24,221 bases of DNA from a virus. The notes under the pieces are model-generated. The model saw only the letters and a list, made by a program, of their open reading frames with translations. It was not told the DNA's origin and searched no databases. Of the stretch, positions 14,565-21,108 are shown piece after piece. The position numbers and the translations under genes are program-made. Within the stretch, counting starts at the first letter, position 1; each line of letters starts with the position of its first letter. Where the stretch lies: IMG/VR virus record IMGVR_UViG_3300007363_000100, positions 1 to 24,221 of that record; one strand, given 5' to 3'.

Positions 14565-15661
14565 ACTGCAACCTCCTCAGCAAAAGGGACGATAAAGTTC
14601 AAATTGGGGAACTGGGCACGGATTTCTCGCTCAAAGTTCCACGCCGTCAGAATCACGCCCGCTGGTGGACGTTCCTTGAGCATCTGCATCGACGCAATCG
14701 GGATCTTCGTGCCAGGGATAAACCGGCCCTGCTTGGCAGGGGTGTTGTCTACGCAGTAGTCGATCACCTTGGCGAGTCCAAAGTGATGAATCAAGGTGGT
14801 CGCCTTGGCCGTAGCCCCAAAGCAGGCCAGCGTGCCGTCTACGTCGAACACTTGCCGCTGGATCACGCGCTTGGCTTGATAGATGCGCTCCTGAAACGCT
14901 CGCCAGTCTAGCGGCTCTTCCGGCAGGACCATCCCCACCCCAGGCCGTTCGCAATAGACGCGAATGGAGCCGCCATGCGTCCCTAGAAACTCATAATTCG
15001 TGATGACCAGGCCATACCGCTTCAGGAACGGCACCCACGGCTTGAGGGTGTGATAGTCACGATGCTCGTGGTAGATCATGTCGAAGGCCCCCATGTGCAT
15101 CATGGCGGGCAGGTATTGCACTTCAAAGACCAGTACGCTGTCATCGTGCATCAGCCGGTCAATGCCGGAGAACACATCGCGTAAATCGTCCACATGGGCC
15201 AATACGTTGTTGGCAACGATCAAATCGACGGGCGGCAAGGTCATGGCGAGGGCATGGGAGAACGGGGCTTTCACGCCCACCGTGGCGCAAGGGTCCACGC
15301 CGTAGGCATTGATCCCCACCCGCTGCAATTCTTCCAGATAGAGGCCGTTATTGCTGCCGATTTCGAGGCCGGTCTTGAGCGACGGATAGCGGTTGTGAAT
15401 CCGTTGCGCGGCGTCAGCCAAGTGTGGCCGGTTCGCTTCGGGCGTGCTGTACTTGTAATCCACCCAATCCACCGTCACCTTTTCGCGTAACTGCACATGG
15501 CCGCATCGCAAGCACTCCTGCACATCCAGCGGCAACCGTTCGGCGTGGGTATCTGGTTCAGCGGGAAAGCTGTTCGCAATCGGGGTGGGTGTCAGCGAGA
15601 GCATGACGCGGGATTCCCCAGCGCACATGCGACAGGCCCATTCAGAGTAGTGTGCGCCCAT
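14561..15661 (-). CDS. TylC3/TcaB9-type sugar C-methyltransferase
   Basis: The 366-residue product matches the three-part architecture of C-3' methyltransferases acting on NDP-4-keto-6-deoxysugars. (1) A small zinc-binding N-terminal domain has CRMC at 10-13 and CLRC at 50-53. (2) A SAM-binding core has LEIGSNNG at 99-106 and ANNVLAHVDD near 150. (3) A C-terminal Rossmann-like domain has GATAKATTLIHHFGLAKVI and NTPAKQGRFIPGTKIPI. The family's catalytic YHEH lies at 197-200. All parts are intact, so an active enzyme is expected. In known members it makes branched deoxysugars for antibiotics or O-antigens. No dTDP-sugar synthesis genes are in the window, so the substrate would come from the host or from phage genes elsewhere. 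Confidence 0.87.
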   Translation of the reverse strand: MGAHYSEWACRMCAGESRVMLSLTPTPIANSFPAEPDTHAERLPLDVQECLRCGHVQLREKVTVDWVDYKYSTPEANRPHLADAAQRIHNRYPSLKTGLEIGSNNGLYLEELQRVGINAYGVDPCATVGVKAPFSHALAMTLPPVDLIVANNVLAHVDDLRDVFSGIDRLMHDDSVLVFEVQYLPAMMHMGAFDMIYHEHRDYHTLKPWVPFLKRYGLVITNYEFLGTHGGSIRVYCERPGVGMVLPEEPLDWRAFQERIYQAKRVIQRQVFDVDGTLACFGATAKATTLIHHFGLAKVIDYCVDNTPAKQGRFIPGTKIPIASMQMLKERPPAGVILTAWNFEREIRAQFPNLNFIVPFAEEVAV

Positions 15662-16137
15662 TATGGCTTGACCCCCTCAATCCGCATATCCCGTGCGGCG
15701 ATATGAAAGACCGGCTCCATCACCGTGACAGACTGATAGCCCACGCTATTGAGGGCTTCCGTCAGTTCGTCCTGTGACCAGCACCATTGATGCATCATGT
15801 CAGGCTTGCCGTCGCGGGGATCACCAAAGATCCCAAACAAGGTGAGCCGCAGATTCTTTTCGCCGTTGACGATCATGCGGGCAATCTTGTCGAGGCAGGG
15901 CAGCTCTAACACCAGCTTCCCCCCAGGCTTGAGCACGCGAAACCACTCAGTCAGCACTTGCGAGGCGTCTTTACGATGCAAATGCTCAAGTAAGTGAATC
16001 GCCCACAGTTCGTCGGCGTGATCCGTTGGGAAGGGCAGGGGGAAGGCATCGCTGTTGATGTCCTGGTTGCCGTGGCGGTCGATATTGACGAATCCAGGCA
16101 GGTATTTATCCCCCGCGCCCACATTCAAACGAATCAT
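15661..16137 (-). CDS. Class I SAM-dependent methyltransferase (Methyltransf_11 type)
   Basis: The 158-residue enzyme is a compact class I methyltransferase. Motif I is LNVGAGDKYLPGFVNID (4-20), with D20 placed to hold the SAM ribose. LPFPTDHADELWAIHLLEHL (34-53) matches the motif around the second strand and helix, with the typical LEH ending. VLKPGGKLVLELP (68-80) is the post-motif strand and turn. This variant is common for small-molecule, sugar or lipid methylation in glycan clusters. It overlaps the GT4-like gene by four bases and the C-methyltransferase gene by one (TAATG). The substrate is probably a sugar or the glycosylated product. Protein methylation is possible but nothing in the sequence points to it. 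Confidence 0.82.
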   Translation of the reverse strand: MIRLNVGAGDKYLPGFVNIDRHGNQDINSDAFPLPFPTDHADELWAIHLLEHLHRKDASQVLTEWFRVLKPGGKLVLELPCLDKIARMIVNGEKNLRLTLFGIFGDPRDGKPDMMHQWCWSQDELTEALNSVGYQSVTVMEPVFHIAARDMRIEGVKP

Positions 16138-16982
16138 GCGGCCACCCGCTCAATCAGTTCGCGCCATTGCTGGCCGACGTTGGCCGGTGAGAACTTCTCA
16201 ATGTAGGCTTGCCCTTCCGCCACCAAGTCGTTGAGATGATCTTTTTCCGACTGTGCCCACTTCAGGCCGGTGATGAAGTTGCCCACCCAGGCCACTTTCT
16301 TGAACTCAAAGAGCGAGGGGAGTTGATCGCCGCAGACCGGAAAGCATCCGGCGCGTAAGGCGTTGACCAGTCTATTAGGGCTTTTGTACTCGGTGCCTTT
16401 GCGCGTGGGAATCAGGACAATGTGCGCCCGGTGGAGTTGTTCGGCCTGTGCGTCAGGCGTCCAGCGGATATAATCGGCCTTCCAGTGATGGTTTTCGCCA
16501 GTCACTACCGTAAGGTCCATGTCCTTCAAATACGGCATCCACGGCGACAATTCTTTCAAGTTGATCTGATGCCCGTACCACAACAGCCGCTCGGCTCCGT
16601 TCGCGTGCGGGGTCGTCAAGGCTTCTTCATACGGGTCGGGGATGACCATATCGGCGTGCCGGTCAAAGTACTTGTAGAGCCGTCCTGACATATTGTCCGT
16701 CGGCGTGACAATGGCATCAGCCAGCCCCACCATCTCACGATAGACCGGACCCCACACAGGATGAGGGAACAAATCATCGCCTACGTCAAAGATGATCTTC
16801 AGCCCGTCCGCTTTCGAGTCTTTGGCAAGCTGAATGTCGTCAGGCGTCGGCTTGGAGAAGATCAAGACTTGCGCTTCGCCACCGTTCACCGTCCCGCCAA
16901 TCGCCTCAGCAGGGATAGCAGCGCGATACCGATAACTCGCAAAGGTCGGCCCACTCCGATGCACAAAGACGGCTTTGGTCAT
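16134..16982 (-). CDS. GT4-like (GT-B fold) glycosyltransferase
   Basis: The 282-residue protein resembles compact phage and bacterial GT-B glycosyltransferases. The N-terminal half contains VFVHRSGPTFASYRYRAAIP and IIFDVGDDLFPHPVW. The C-terminal half has the donor-site pattern YKSPNRLVNALRAGCFPVCG, comparable to the conserved segment of GT4 enzymes in which a loop precedes EAMAxGxPVV-like sequence. It ends in an amphipathic helix (EKFSPANVGQQWRELIERV) typical of this fold. The length is short for GT4, and the N-terminal Rossmann domain looks reduced. It overlaps its upstream and downstream genes by four bases each, so it is firmly within the cassette. Donor and acceptor are unknown. Confidence 0.8.
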   Translation of the reverse strand: MTKAVFVHRSGPTFASYRYRAAIPAEAIGGTVNGGEAQVLIFSKPTPDDIQLAKDSKADGLKIIFDVGDDLFPHPVWGPVYREMVGLADAIVTPTDNMSGRLYKYFDRHADMVIPDPYEEALTTPHANGAERLLWYGHQINLKELSPWMPYLKDMDLTVVTGENHHWKADYIRWTPDAQAEQLHRAHIVLIPTRKGTEYKSPNRLVNALRAGCFPVCGDQLPSLFEFKKVAWVGNFITGLKWAQSEKDHLNDLVAEGQAYIEKFSPANVGQQWRELIERVAA

Positions 16983-17767
16983 ACCCTCTTCCCCTGTTTC
17001 TTCCGTTCATCCAGAATCGCGGCAATCAGCCCGCCGCCTTTGGCTTCGATGTGTATATCAGGAAGGAGAGAGTACGTCACTAATTGAAATTCATTGGCCT
17101 GTGCCGCCATCGCCATATTGCACTCAAACCGCTGTCCACCCACGTAGACATCCTGAGTCACTCCCGTGCGGGAGCCGTCAAAGCGTTTTGTCCCGTCTGC
17201 CGCATTACAAGAGTCATACCCGTAGAGCACAAAGTTGCGGTAGCCCATGATATAGGCCAGGGCAATCGCCCGCAGCCCCGACGTAGACCCGCCTCCGCAG
17301 GCGTACTTGGTCGTGTCCTTGAACGCTTTCATCTCTTCGCTGGTGCCAAAGGCGTTCCAGAGCACCACATGGCAGTCGCTCAGATAGTCAAAGACTTCGA
17401 CCGCGACACGCGAGGACAGCAGATAGAGGGTGTGCTGATTCTTCCGCTTGAGGTTCACACGGCGATCACGCGGTTCAACGGATACAAAGAGATCCGGTTC
17501 GATCCCTTGTTCGCAGAGATAGTCATGCGCCCCTTTGACGGCGCAAATCGGGCGTCCTTTGGCGCGTTCCGCTTTGATCTGGTCGATGACGGTGGGGAGC
17601 GAAGGGCCACTCCCCACACAGACCATCGTTCCGTCATGCGCGACAAGCGCAGGCACTAACTCCGGCAACCCACGAGCCAAATTCTTCTGGATCACCTCGA
17701 TATGTTGCGAGGCATTGCCGAACTGGCTCACGTCGATGGTCAACGGTTTCAGGGTTGCCGTTGTCAT
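16979..17767 (-). CDS. DUF115/MptE-Maf-like protein (putative glycosyltransferase or nucleotide-binding enzyme)
   Basis: The 262-residue product carries the DUF115 pattern shared by archaeal MptE-like pterin diphosphokinases and bacterial Maf proteins, which take part in flagellin glycosylation. Seen: GSGPSL at 52-57 in a Rossmann-like turn, AVKGAHDYLCEQGIEPDLFVS with D92 and E98, the Gly-rich GGGSTSGLRAIALAYIMGYR at 158-177, and LYGYDSC at 181-187. I chose the ATG at 17765-17767, one base after the previous stop; the open frame extends upstream, but only into the preceding gene. There is no signal peptide. Its stop overlaps the GT4-like gene (ATGA). With two sugar-related neighbours, transfer of a sugar to a virion protein is the favoured hypothesis, but the reaction cannot be read from sequence. 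Confidence 0.75.
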   Translation of the reverse strand: MTTATLKPLTIDVSQFGNASQHIEVIQKNLARGLPELVPALVAHDGTMVCVGSGPSLPTVIDQIKAERAKGRPICAVKGAHDYLCEQGIEPDLFVSVEPRDRRVNLKRKNQHTLYLLSSRVAVEVFDYLSDCHVVLWNAFGTSEEMKAFKDTTKYACGGGSTSGLRAIALAYIMGYRNFVLYGYDSCNAADGTKRFDGSRTGVTQDVYVGGQRFECNMAMAAQANEFQLVTYSLLPDIHIEAKGGGLIAAILDERKKQGKRV

Positions 17768-17768
17768 G

Positions 17769-18266
17769 TTACGCCGGGTTCGTGTACGGGTGGACGTACA
17801 TCGGCGTCGCGGCCACAACCGTGAGGGCGGTAGCCAACGAACCCGTTACCGGCAAGTACACCCCAGCCACGAGGCAGTTGGAGATGGTGGCATCATCCAA
17901 CTCGCCCGCGTTGGCCGTAGTGAACAAGGGCACGTTGTCCGCGCAATCGTCGGACAAGCGCATGAGGAACGTCCCCTGACGCATCGCCCAGCCGTAGTAG
18001 GCCGAGGCGATGGAGGTCTGAATACAGCCGACCTTCTTCCCGCTTCCGGCGTCAGCCGCAAGGGTCGTGGTCAACGGAGCCGCCGTGCCCTGCTCATAGA
18101 TCAGGACGGCGCAATACGCGGAGATCGCTTCTCCGGCAACAATGTACTCAGCCACGCCACCGGCATCCGTATGCACGATGGTGCCGACAGGAATGCGAGC
18201 GGTAGAACTCGAATCCGTCAGCGGGGGAGTGACAAGCGGACTGATGATTTTTGATGCGACAGCCAT
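17769..18266 (-). CDS. Small head decoration-like protein
   Basis: The 165-residue Ala/Thr/Val-rich protein follows the major capsid gene after 48 bases. A strong AAGGAG stands eight bases before its ATG. The sequence is beta-strand-like (GTIVHTDAGGVAEYIVAGEA, YCAVLIYEQG, QGTFLMRLSDDC) and ends in TPMYVHPYTNPA. Small beta-rich proteins immediately after the coat gene are commonly capsid decoration or cement proteins in tailed phages. It is the last head gene before the glycan cassette, so it is one possible substrate of those enzymes. That link is inference from position only. Confidence 0.62.
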   Translation of the reverse strand: MAVASKIISPLVTPPLTDSSSTARIPVGTIVHTDAGGVAEYIVAGEAISAYCAVLIYEQGTAAPLTTTLAADAGSGKKVGCIQTSIASAYYGWAMRQGTFLMRLSDDCADNVPLFTTANAGELDDATISNCLVAGVYLPVTGSLATALTVVAATPMYVHPYTNPA

Positions 18267-18314
18267 GTGCTATTCTCCTTGTTATTCGTGGATGATCGTC
18301 AGTCGATCACCAGC

Positions 18315-19280
18315 TTATGCCTTGAGGACGCCCTGCATTTTGCGGTTGCTGCACACCAGATTCCCCATCCAGAGAATCGGGATGACGGAACCATCCTGGT
18401 TGACAGGCCGCATATCGCTCATCTCTTCCATGTCCGCATCCTTATGCGCGACCAACTCCAAATAGTTGGTGTTGATGAAGTAGGCGTGCGAGGCAGGGAT
18501 GCCGGTCGCTGAGGTGTCGTACAACACATCCGCGCCCTTGTACTTCAAGGCCACCGCGCCCCCGTCGAGCGTACCGCTGGAAGAGTACCGCTTGAAGGAG
18601 ACTTGTGAACCCTCGAAGTGCGTGTAGTACACGCTGTCCATGACGATCAAATCCGTCTGATCGTCCGGGCCGCGATCCGTCGCCAGCCACAGCGGCAACA
18701 TACAGCCGAGTTCGATGTTCGACGCCGAGATGGTCGTCACCAAATCCGAGGCATCGGCCACGGAGTTCTGCCAGAAGGACCACACGTTGGCGTCAATTGA
18801 ACCAACGGTATTGGTGTTGGTGTCGGCAATAATGGCCTGCAAGCCGTTGATCTGGTTCGTGAGCGAGCCAGCGGAGTACAGGTCAGACGAGAAGCTATTC
18901 GTAAAGGTACGAATGGCATTCTTCAACCGCGCTTTCGCCAGGTTGATAATCTGCGATTCCCCGCTGTTAATGCGGAGTTCGCGGCCTGAGGCCACGACGT
19001 TAATCGCAATCTGCCGCCACTGATATTCCGCGGCACTCAGCACATCGGACTGGGAGATGTTCAACACATCCCAGTCTGAATACCGCTGATAGGTCCCGTT
19101 GCTGTTGTAGTCCAGCGGGCAGGCAATCGTCAGACCGCCATCTTCCAAGCGGTAGTTGCCGCGCTGCTTCATACGCTTCACCAGCGCGTTGCGGTTGCTC
19201 AGGTTGTCTTTGACGGTACTGCGGTGCTTCCGGTAGGTGGTCGAAACCAGCTCCGTGAAGGTAGAGTTTGCTGAAGGCAT
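18315..19280 (-). CDS. Major capsid protein
   Basis: The 321-residue product lies between the scaffold-like protein and a small decoration-like protein, and has the composition of an HK97-fold coat protein. The N-terminal arm (TTYRKHRSTVKDNLSNRNALVKRMKQ) resembles the extended N-arm of podophage coat proteins. RELRINSGESQIINLAKARL looks like the start of the long spine helix. The C-terminal part is beta-rich with LWLATDRGPDDQTDLIVMDS, YINTNYLELVAHKD-like sequence and a late IPILWMGNLVCSN strand. A strong AAGGAG lies seven bases before the ATG, as expected for the most abundant virion protein. No cleavage site or protease gene is seen. The family is assigned from context and pattern; I could not run a structural comparison. 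Confidence 0.85.
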   Translation of the reverse strand: MPSANSTFTELVSTTYRKHRSTVKDNLSNRNALVKRMKQRGNYRLEDGGLTIACPLDYNSNGTYQRYSDWDVLNISQSDVLSAAEYQWRQIAINVVASGRELRINSGESQIINLAKARLKNAIRTFTNSFSSDLYSAGSLTNQINGLQAIIADTNTNTVGSIDANVWSFWQNSVADASDLVTTISASNIELGCMLPLWLATDRGPDDQTDLIVMDSVYYTHFEGSQVSFKRYSSSGTLDGGAVALKYKGADVLYDTSATGIPASHAYFINTNYLELVAHKDADMEEMSDMRPVNQDGSVIPILWMGNLVCSNRKMQGVLKA

Positions 19281-19301
19281 ATGATGTCTCCTTATCGAGC
19301 T

Positions 19302-20333
19302 TTATTTGTCGCGTAAGTGAATTTTCGCGTAAGTGTCTTTTAAGGTGTCATCCAAGGACCCCACGGGGTCTGTCGAACTCCGTGCGGTATCACGGCTCCG
19401 CACATTGACGCCCTTCGCCGTTTTCTTCGGCAAGGCATCGAGGCGGGCGCGTTCTTTTGCCTTCTCGGCTTCTGTCTGAAGTCGAGCCTGCATCTGCTTT
19501 TCGCGTGTCACCGGATTGGCCCAAATCGCCCGCTGATAGGCTTCCTGTAAGGAGTCCCCAGCCTTGATGAACTTGGCGATGTCATCCGCCACATCCTCAA
19601 AGAAGGCGTTATTCGGGTCACTGGCGAACGCGTCCACTTCCTGCTTGATGGTGGCTTGTGCCGCCGCATACGCTTCCCGCTGTTTGGCGAGTTGCATTTC
19701 TTCGATCTGTGCGAGTTTCTGTTCAATGGTCTGTAGGCGAGGGTCAACCGGAGTCTGGGTGGCGGGATCGCCAGCCTGTTGCGGCTGTGCCGAGATGCCG
19801 AGATTGCGGCCCAATTCCTGATAGGCTTGCTGCCGTGATTCCGGCGTGCCGGTCGTCAGCCGTCGATTCGCTTCCAGCAAGAACTGCACGGCGCGTTGCG
19901 GTTCCACCCCATGCCGGACAAAATCCTCGTGATACGGCGACACCACATCGTGAAACGTCTTGCCGAAGTTCGCGGCTTGCTTGTACTGCTCCAAGCCGTC
20001 GAGCATTTGCTTTTCGCGGGTCTGCCAATACTGCTGCACTTGCGGAGGCGTCTTGGTCCAGTGCTCGTGCATCTCTTTCGGCCAGGACTTCGGCGCGGTC
20101 CCTGTCGTCGTCTCAGGGGTTGTCGCTGTCGTCGCGGCAGGGGTCGTCTCTGTCGGTGTTTGAGCGACAGCCTCTTCCTTGGGCTGTTCGGCCAATGCTT
20201 CAGCGACCGTCTCCGTCGCGGGCTTGTCTCCTTCAGGCGTCTCGACTTCGGGGAACAGTTCATTCCCCAACCGTTCAACGGCTGAATCCATGTCAAACCC
20301 GGTCTGTTCTTCCGCTACTTCTGTCTCAGGCAT
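19302..20333 (-). CDS. Scaffold-like capsid assembly protein
   Basis: The 343-residue acidic protein lies directly before the major capsid gene, the usual place for a scaffold. Residues 1-80 are Glu/Thr/Ala/Pro-rich and look disordered, with repeated TTPATTATTPET-like sequence. Next comes a helical region opening with SWPKEMHEHWTKTPPQVQQY and continuing for about 80 residues. The C-terminal half is charged and coiled-coil-like (IEQKLAQIEEMQLAKQREA), ending in a basic, then DDTLKDTYAKIHLRDK, tail suited to docking on a coat subunit. Similar proteins accompany SU10-type capsid genes. There is no protease motif. The call rests on position and composition rather than a catalytic signature. The start is set by GGAGG upstream of the ATG at 20333. 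Confidence 0.72.
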   Translation of the reverse strand: MPETEVAEEQTGFDMDSAVERLGNELFPEVETPEGDKPATETVAEALAEQPKEEAVAQTPTETTPAATTATTPETTTGTAPKSWPKEMHEHWTKTPPQVQQYWQTREKQMLDGLEQYKQAANFGKTFHDVVSPYHEDFVRHGVEPQRAVQFLLEANRRLTTGTPESRQQAYQELGRNLGISAQPQQAGDPATQTPVDPRLQTIEQKLAQIEEMQLAKQREAYAAAQATIKQEVDAFASDPNNAFFEDVADDIAKFIKAGDSLQEAYQRAIWANPVTREKQMQARLQTEAEKAKERARLDALPKKTAKGVNVRSRDTARSSTDPVGSLDDTLKDTYAKIHLRDK

Positions 20334-20337
20334 AGAA

Positions 20338-20342
20338 CCTCC
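20338..20342 (-). promoter_or_regulatory. Ribosome binding site fixing the scaffold start
   Basis: GGAGG lies four bases upstream of the ATG at 20331-20333. This favours that ATG over an in-frame TTG at 20346-20348, which lies upstream of the GGAGG. Confidence 0.8.
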
Positions 20343-20349
20343 AAGCAAT

Positions 20350-20391
20350 AAAAAAGGCCTACCGAGCAGCCGCGCTGCCTCGATAAGCCTT
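20350..20391 (-). terminator. Strong intrinsic terminator or attenuator before the scaffold gene
   Basis: Read on the minus strand, AAGGCTTATCGAG and CTCGGTAGGCCTT pair over 13 positions with two G-U wobbles. After one bulged G, GCAGC pairs with GCTGC in the inner stem (about 17 pairs in all), around a GCG loop. A run of six T follows immediately. The plus strand has no T-run after the stem, so the signal is directional. It separates portal-block genes from scaffold and capsid genes. Only 16 bases lie between the hairpin and the scaffold ATG, so no promoter fits in between. Partial read-through (attenuation) or RNA processing is therefore more likely than a full operon end. Confidence 0.85.
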
Positions 20392-20417
20392 GACCCCTGC
20401 GTGTTCTGAGGGGGTAA
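20392..20417 (-). other. Short GC-rich hairpin preceding the terminator
   Basis: On the minus strand ACCCCCT and AGGGGT flank a loop of about ten bases, with one extra C. It sits between the stop of the 53-residue gene and the strong terminator hairpin. It could influence folding of the leader, or be fortuitous. Confidence 0.3.
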
Positions 20418-20435
20418 GCGATGATGTGCGAACGA

Positions 20436-20597
20436 TTACTTCAGTTGTTTTTTACATGCCTCGCAGAGCTGTTCTTTCATCGCGTCCGCCATCCATTGAG
20501 GTACGGGCGCGAACCGATACATGCCGTTCTCTTCCATCCCCACTTTCTCCTGGCAGGACTCGCACAGTACGAGGATGGGAACGCCGTGCCATTTCAT
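20436..20597 (-). CDS. 53-residue protein with two CxxC pairs (mini zinc-binding protein)
   Basis: The ATG at 20595-20597 overlaps the TGA of the 29-residue ORF (ATGA), and translation stops with TAA at 20436. The peptide has CESC at residues 12-15 and CEAC at 45-48, a spacing suited to one structural zinc site. The segment between them contains YRFAPVPQWMADAMKEQLC. It is probably a zinc-ribbon-like small phage protein. No catalytic function is implied. It is the last gene before a strong terminator hairpin, so it may close a portal-proximal transcription unit. Confidence 0.6.
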   Translation of the reverse strand: MKWHGVPILVLCESCQEKVGMEENGMYRFAPVPQWMADAMKEQLCEACKKQLK

Positions 20598-20683
20598 TTA
20601 TCTAGCAACTCCTTCAGCATCCGGCGCAAGCCGTCGAGCTGCCGCAGAATGTCAATAATGCGCTGGCGGTCCTGGTCGCTCAT
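20594..20683 (-). CDS. 29-residue small ORF, helical, unknown function
   Basis: The reading frame begins with ATG at 20681-20683, overlapping the zinc-ribbon stop in ATGA, and ends in TGA overlapping the next ATG. The peptide begins MSDQDRQRIIDILRQL and continues with a Leu/Arg/Lys pattern ending in LKELLDK, consistent with one amphipathic or coiled-coil helix. The two precise ATGA junctions are the main reason to regard it as real. No function can be assigned. It might be a small assembly or regulatory peptide, or merely a spacer that keeps ribosomes coupled. Confidence 0.55.
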   Translation of the reverse strand: MSDQDRQRIIDILRQLDGLRRMLKELLDK

Positions 20684-21108
20684 GCCGTGGGCGTGCTCCT
20701 GACCACATCTGCTGTCATGCCCTGGTCTACCATTTCGCTATAGAGTTGTGCCCGTTTCGCCGTGGGCATCTTCTCAATCGTCTCCTCGACATGGGCGTCA
20801 ATCATCGCGTCGAGCTTCGCATCGCCCTCGTCAATCCGGCGCTTCGCATCGCGTTTCATCTCAGGGTCGTAGGGGACGCAATCGTTCCGCTTCAGGTCCT
20901 CTCTCCAGGCGTCATGCGAGGTGATCGGCCTGCCGTCGATCGGAGAATCAAAACACAACTCCGCCGCCACCTTGACCAACGTCGGGGCGGTAATGATCTG
21001 CGTGGCTTCCTGACCGCATTCACACATCCAGACCGATGAATGCTCTGAGACTGTTGAGAACCGCTGGAAGCGATGACCGTTCAAGCACGAGTAGAGATAA
21101 CTTGGCAT
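20680..21108 (-). CDS. FmdB-like degenerate zinc-ribbon phage protein
   Basis: The 142-residue protein opens with MPSYLYSCLNGHRF, closely resembling the MPxYxYxC..CGHxFE opening of FmdB-type zinc ribbons. One cysteine of the first knuckle appears replaced, so likely ligands are C8, H12, C29 and C31 (the CECG knuckle). Residues 50-142 are charged and probably helical. I chose the ATG at 21108, which forms TGATG with the previous stop, over the GTG three bases upstream, because FmdB-like proteins begin with MP. Small zinc-ribbon proteins occur next to portal genes in some phages, but their role is not known to me. Its stop overlaps the start of the 29-residue ORF. Confidence 0.65.
   Translation of the reverse strand: MPSYLYSCLNGHRFQRFSTVSEHSSVWMCECGQEATQIITAPTLVKVAAELCFDSPIDGRPITSHDAWREDLKRNDCVPYDPEMKRDAKRRIDEGDAKLDAMIDAHVEETIEKMPTAKRAQLYSEMVDQGMTADVVRSTPTA

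Noticed and set aside
17535-18254. Plus-strand open frame of about 239 residues opposite the DUF115 and decoration genes
   Set aside because: It spans two minus-strand genes and their junction, has an Arg/Gly/Val-rich composition, and shows no family pattern.
19658-20335. Plus-strand open frame of about 225 residues opposite the scaffold gene
   Set aside because: Ser/Arg/Ala-rich translation with no recognisable domain; it mirrors the Glu/Gln/Thr-rich coding strand.
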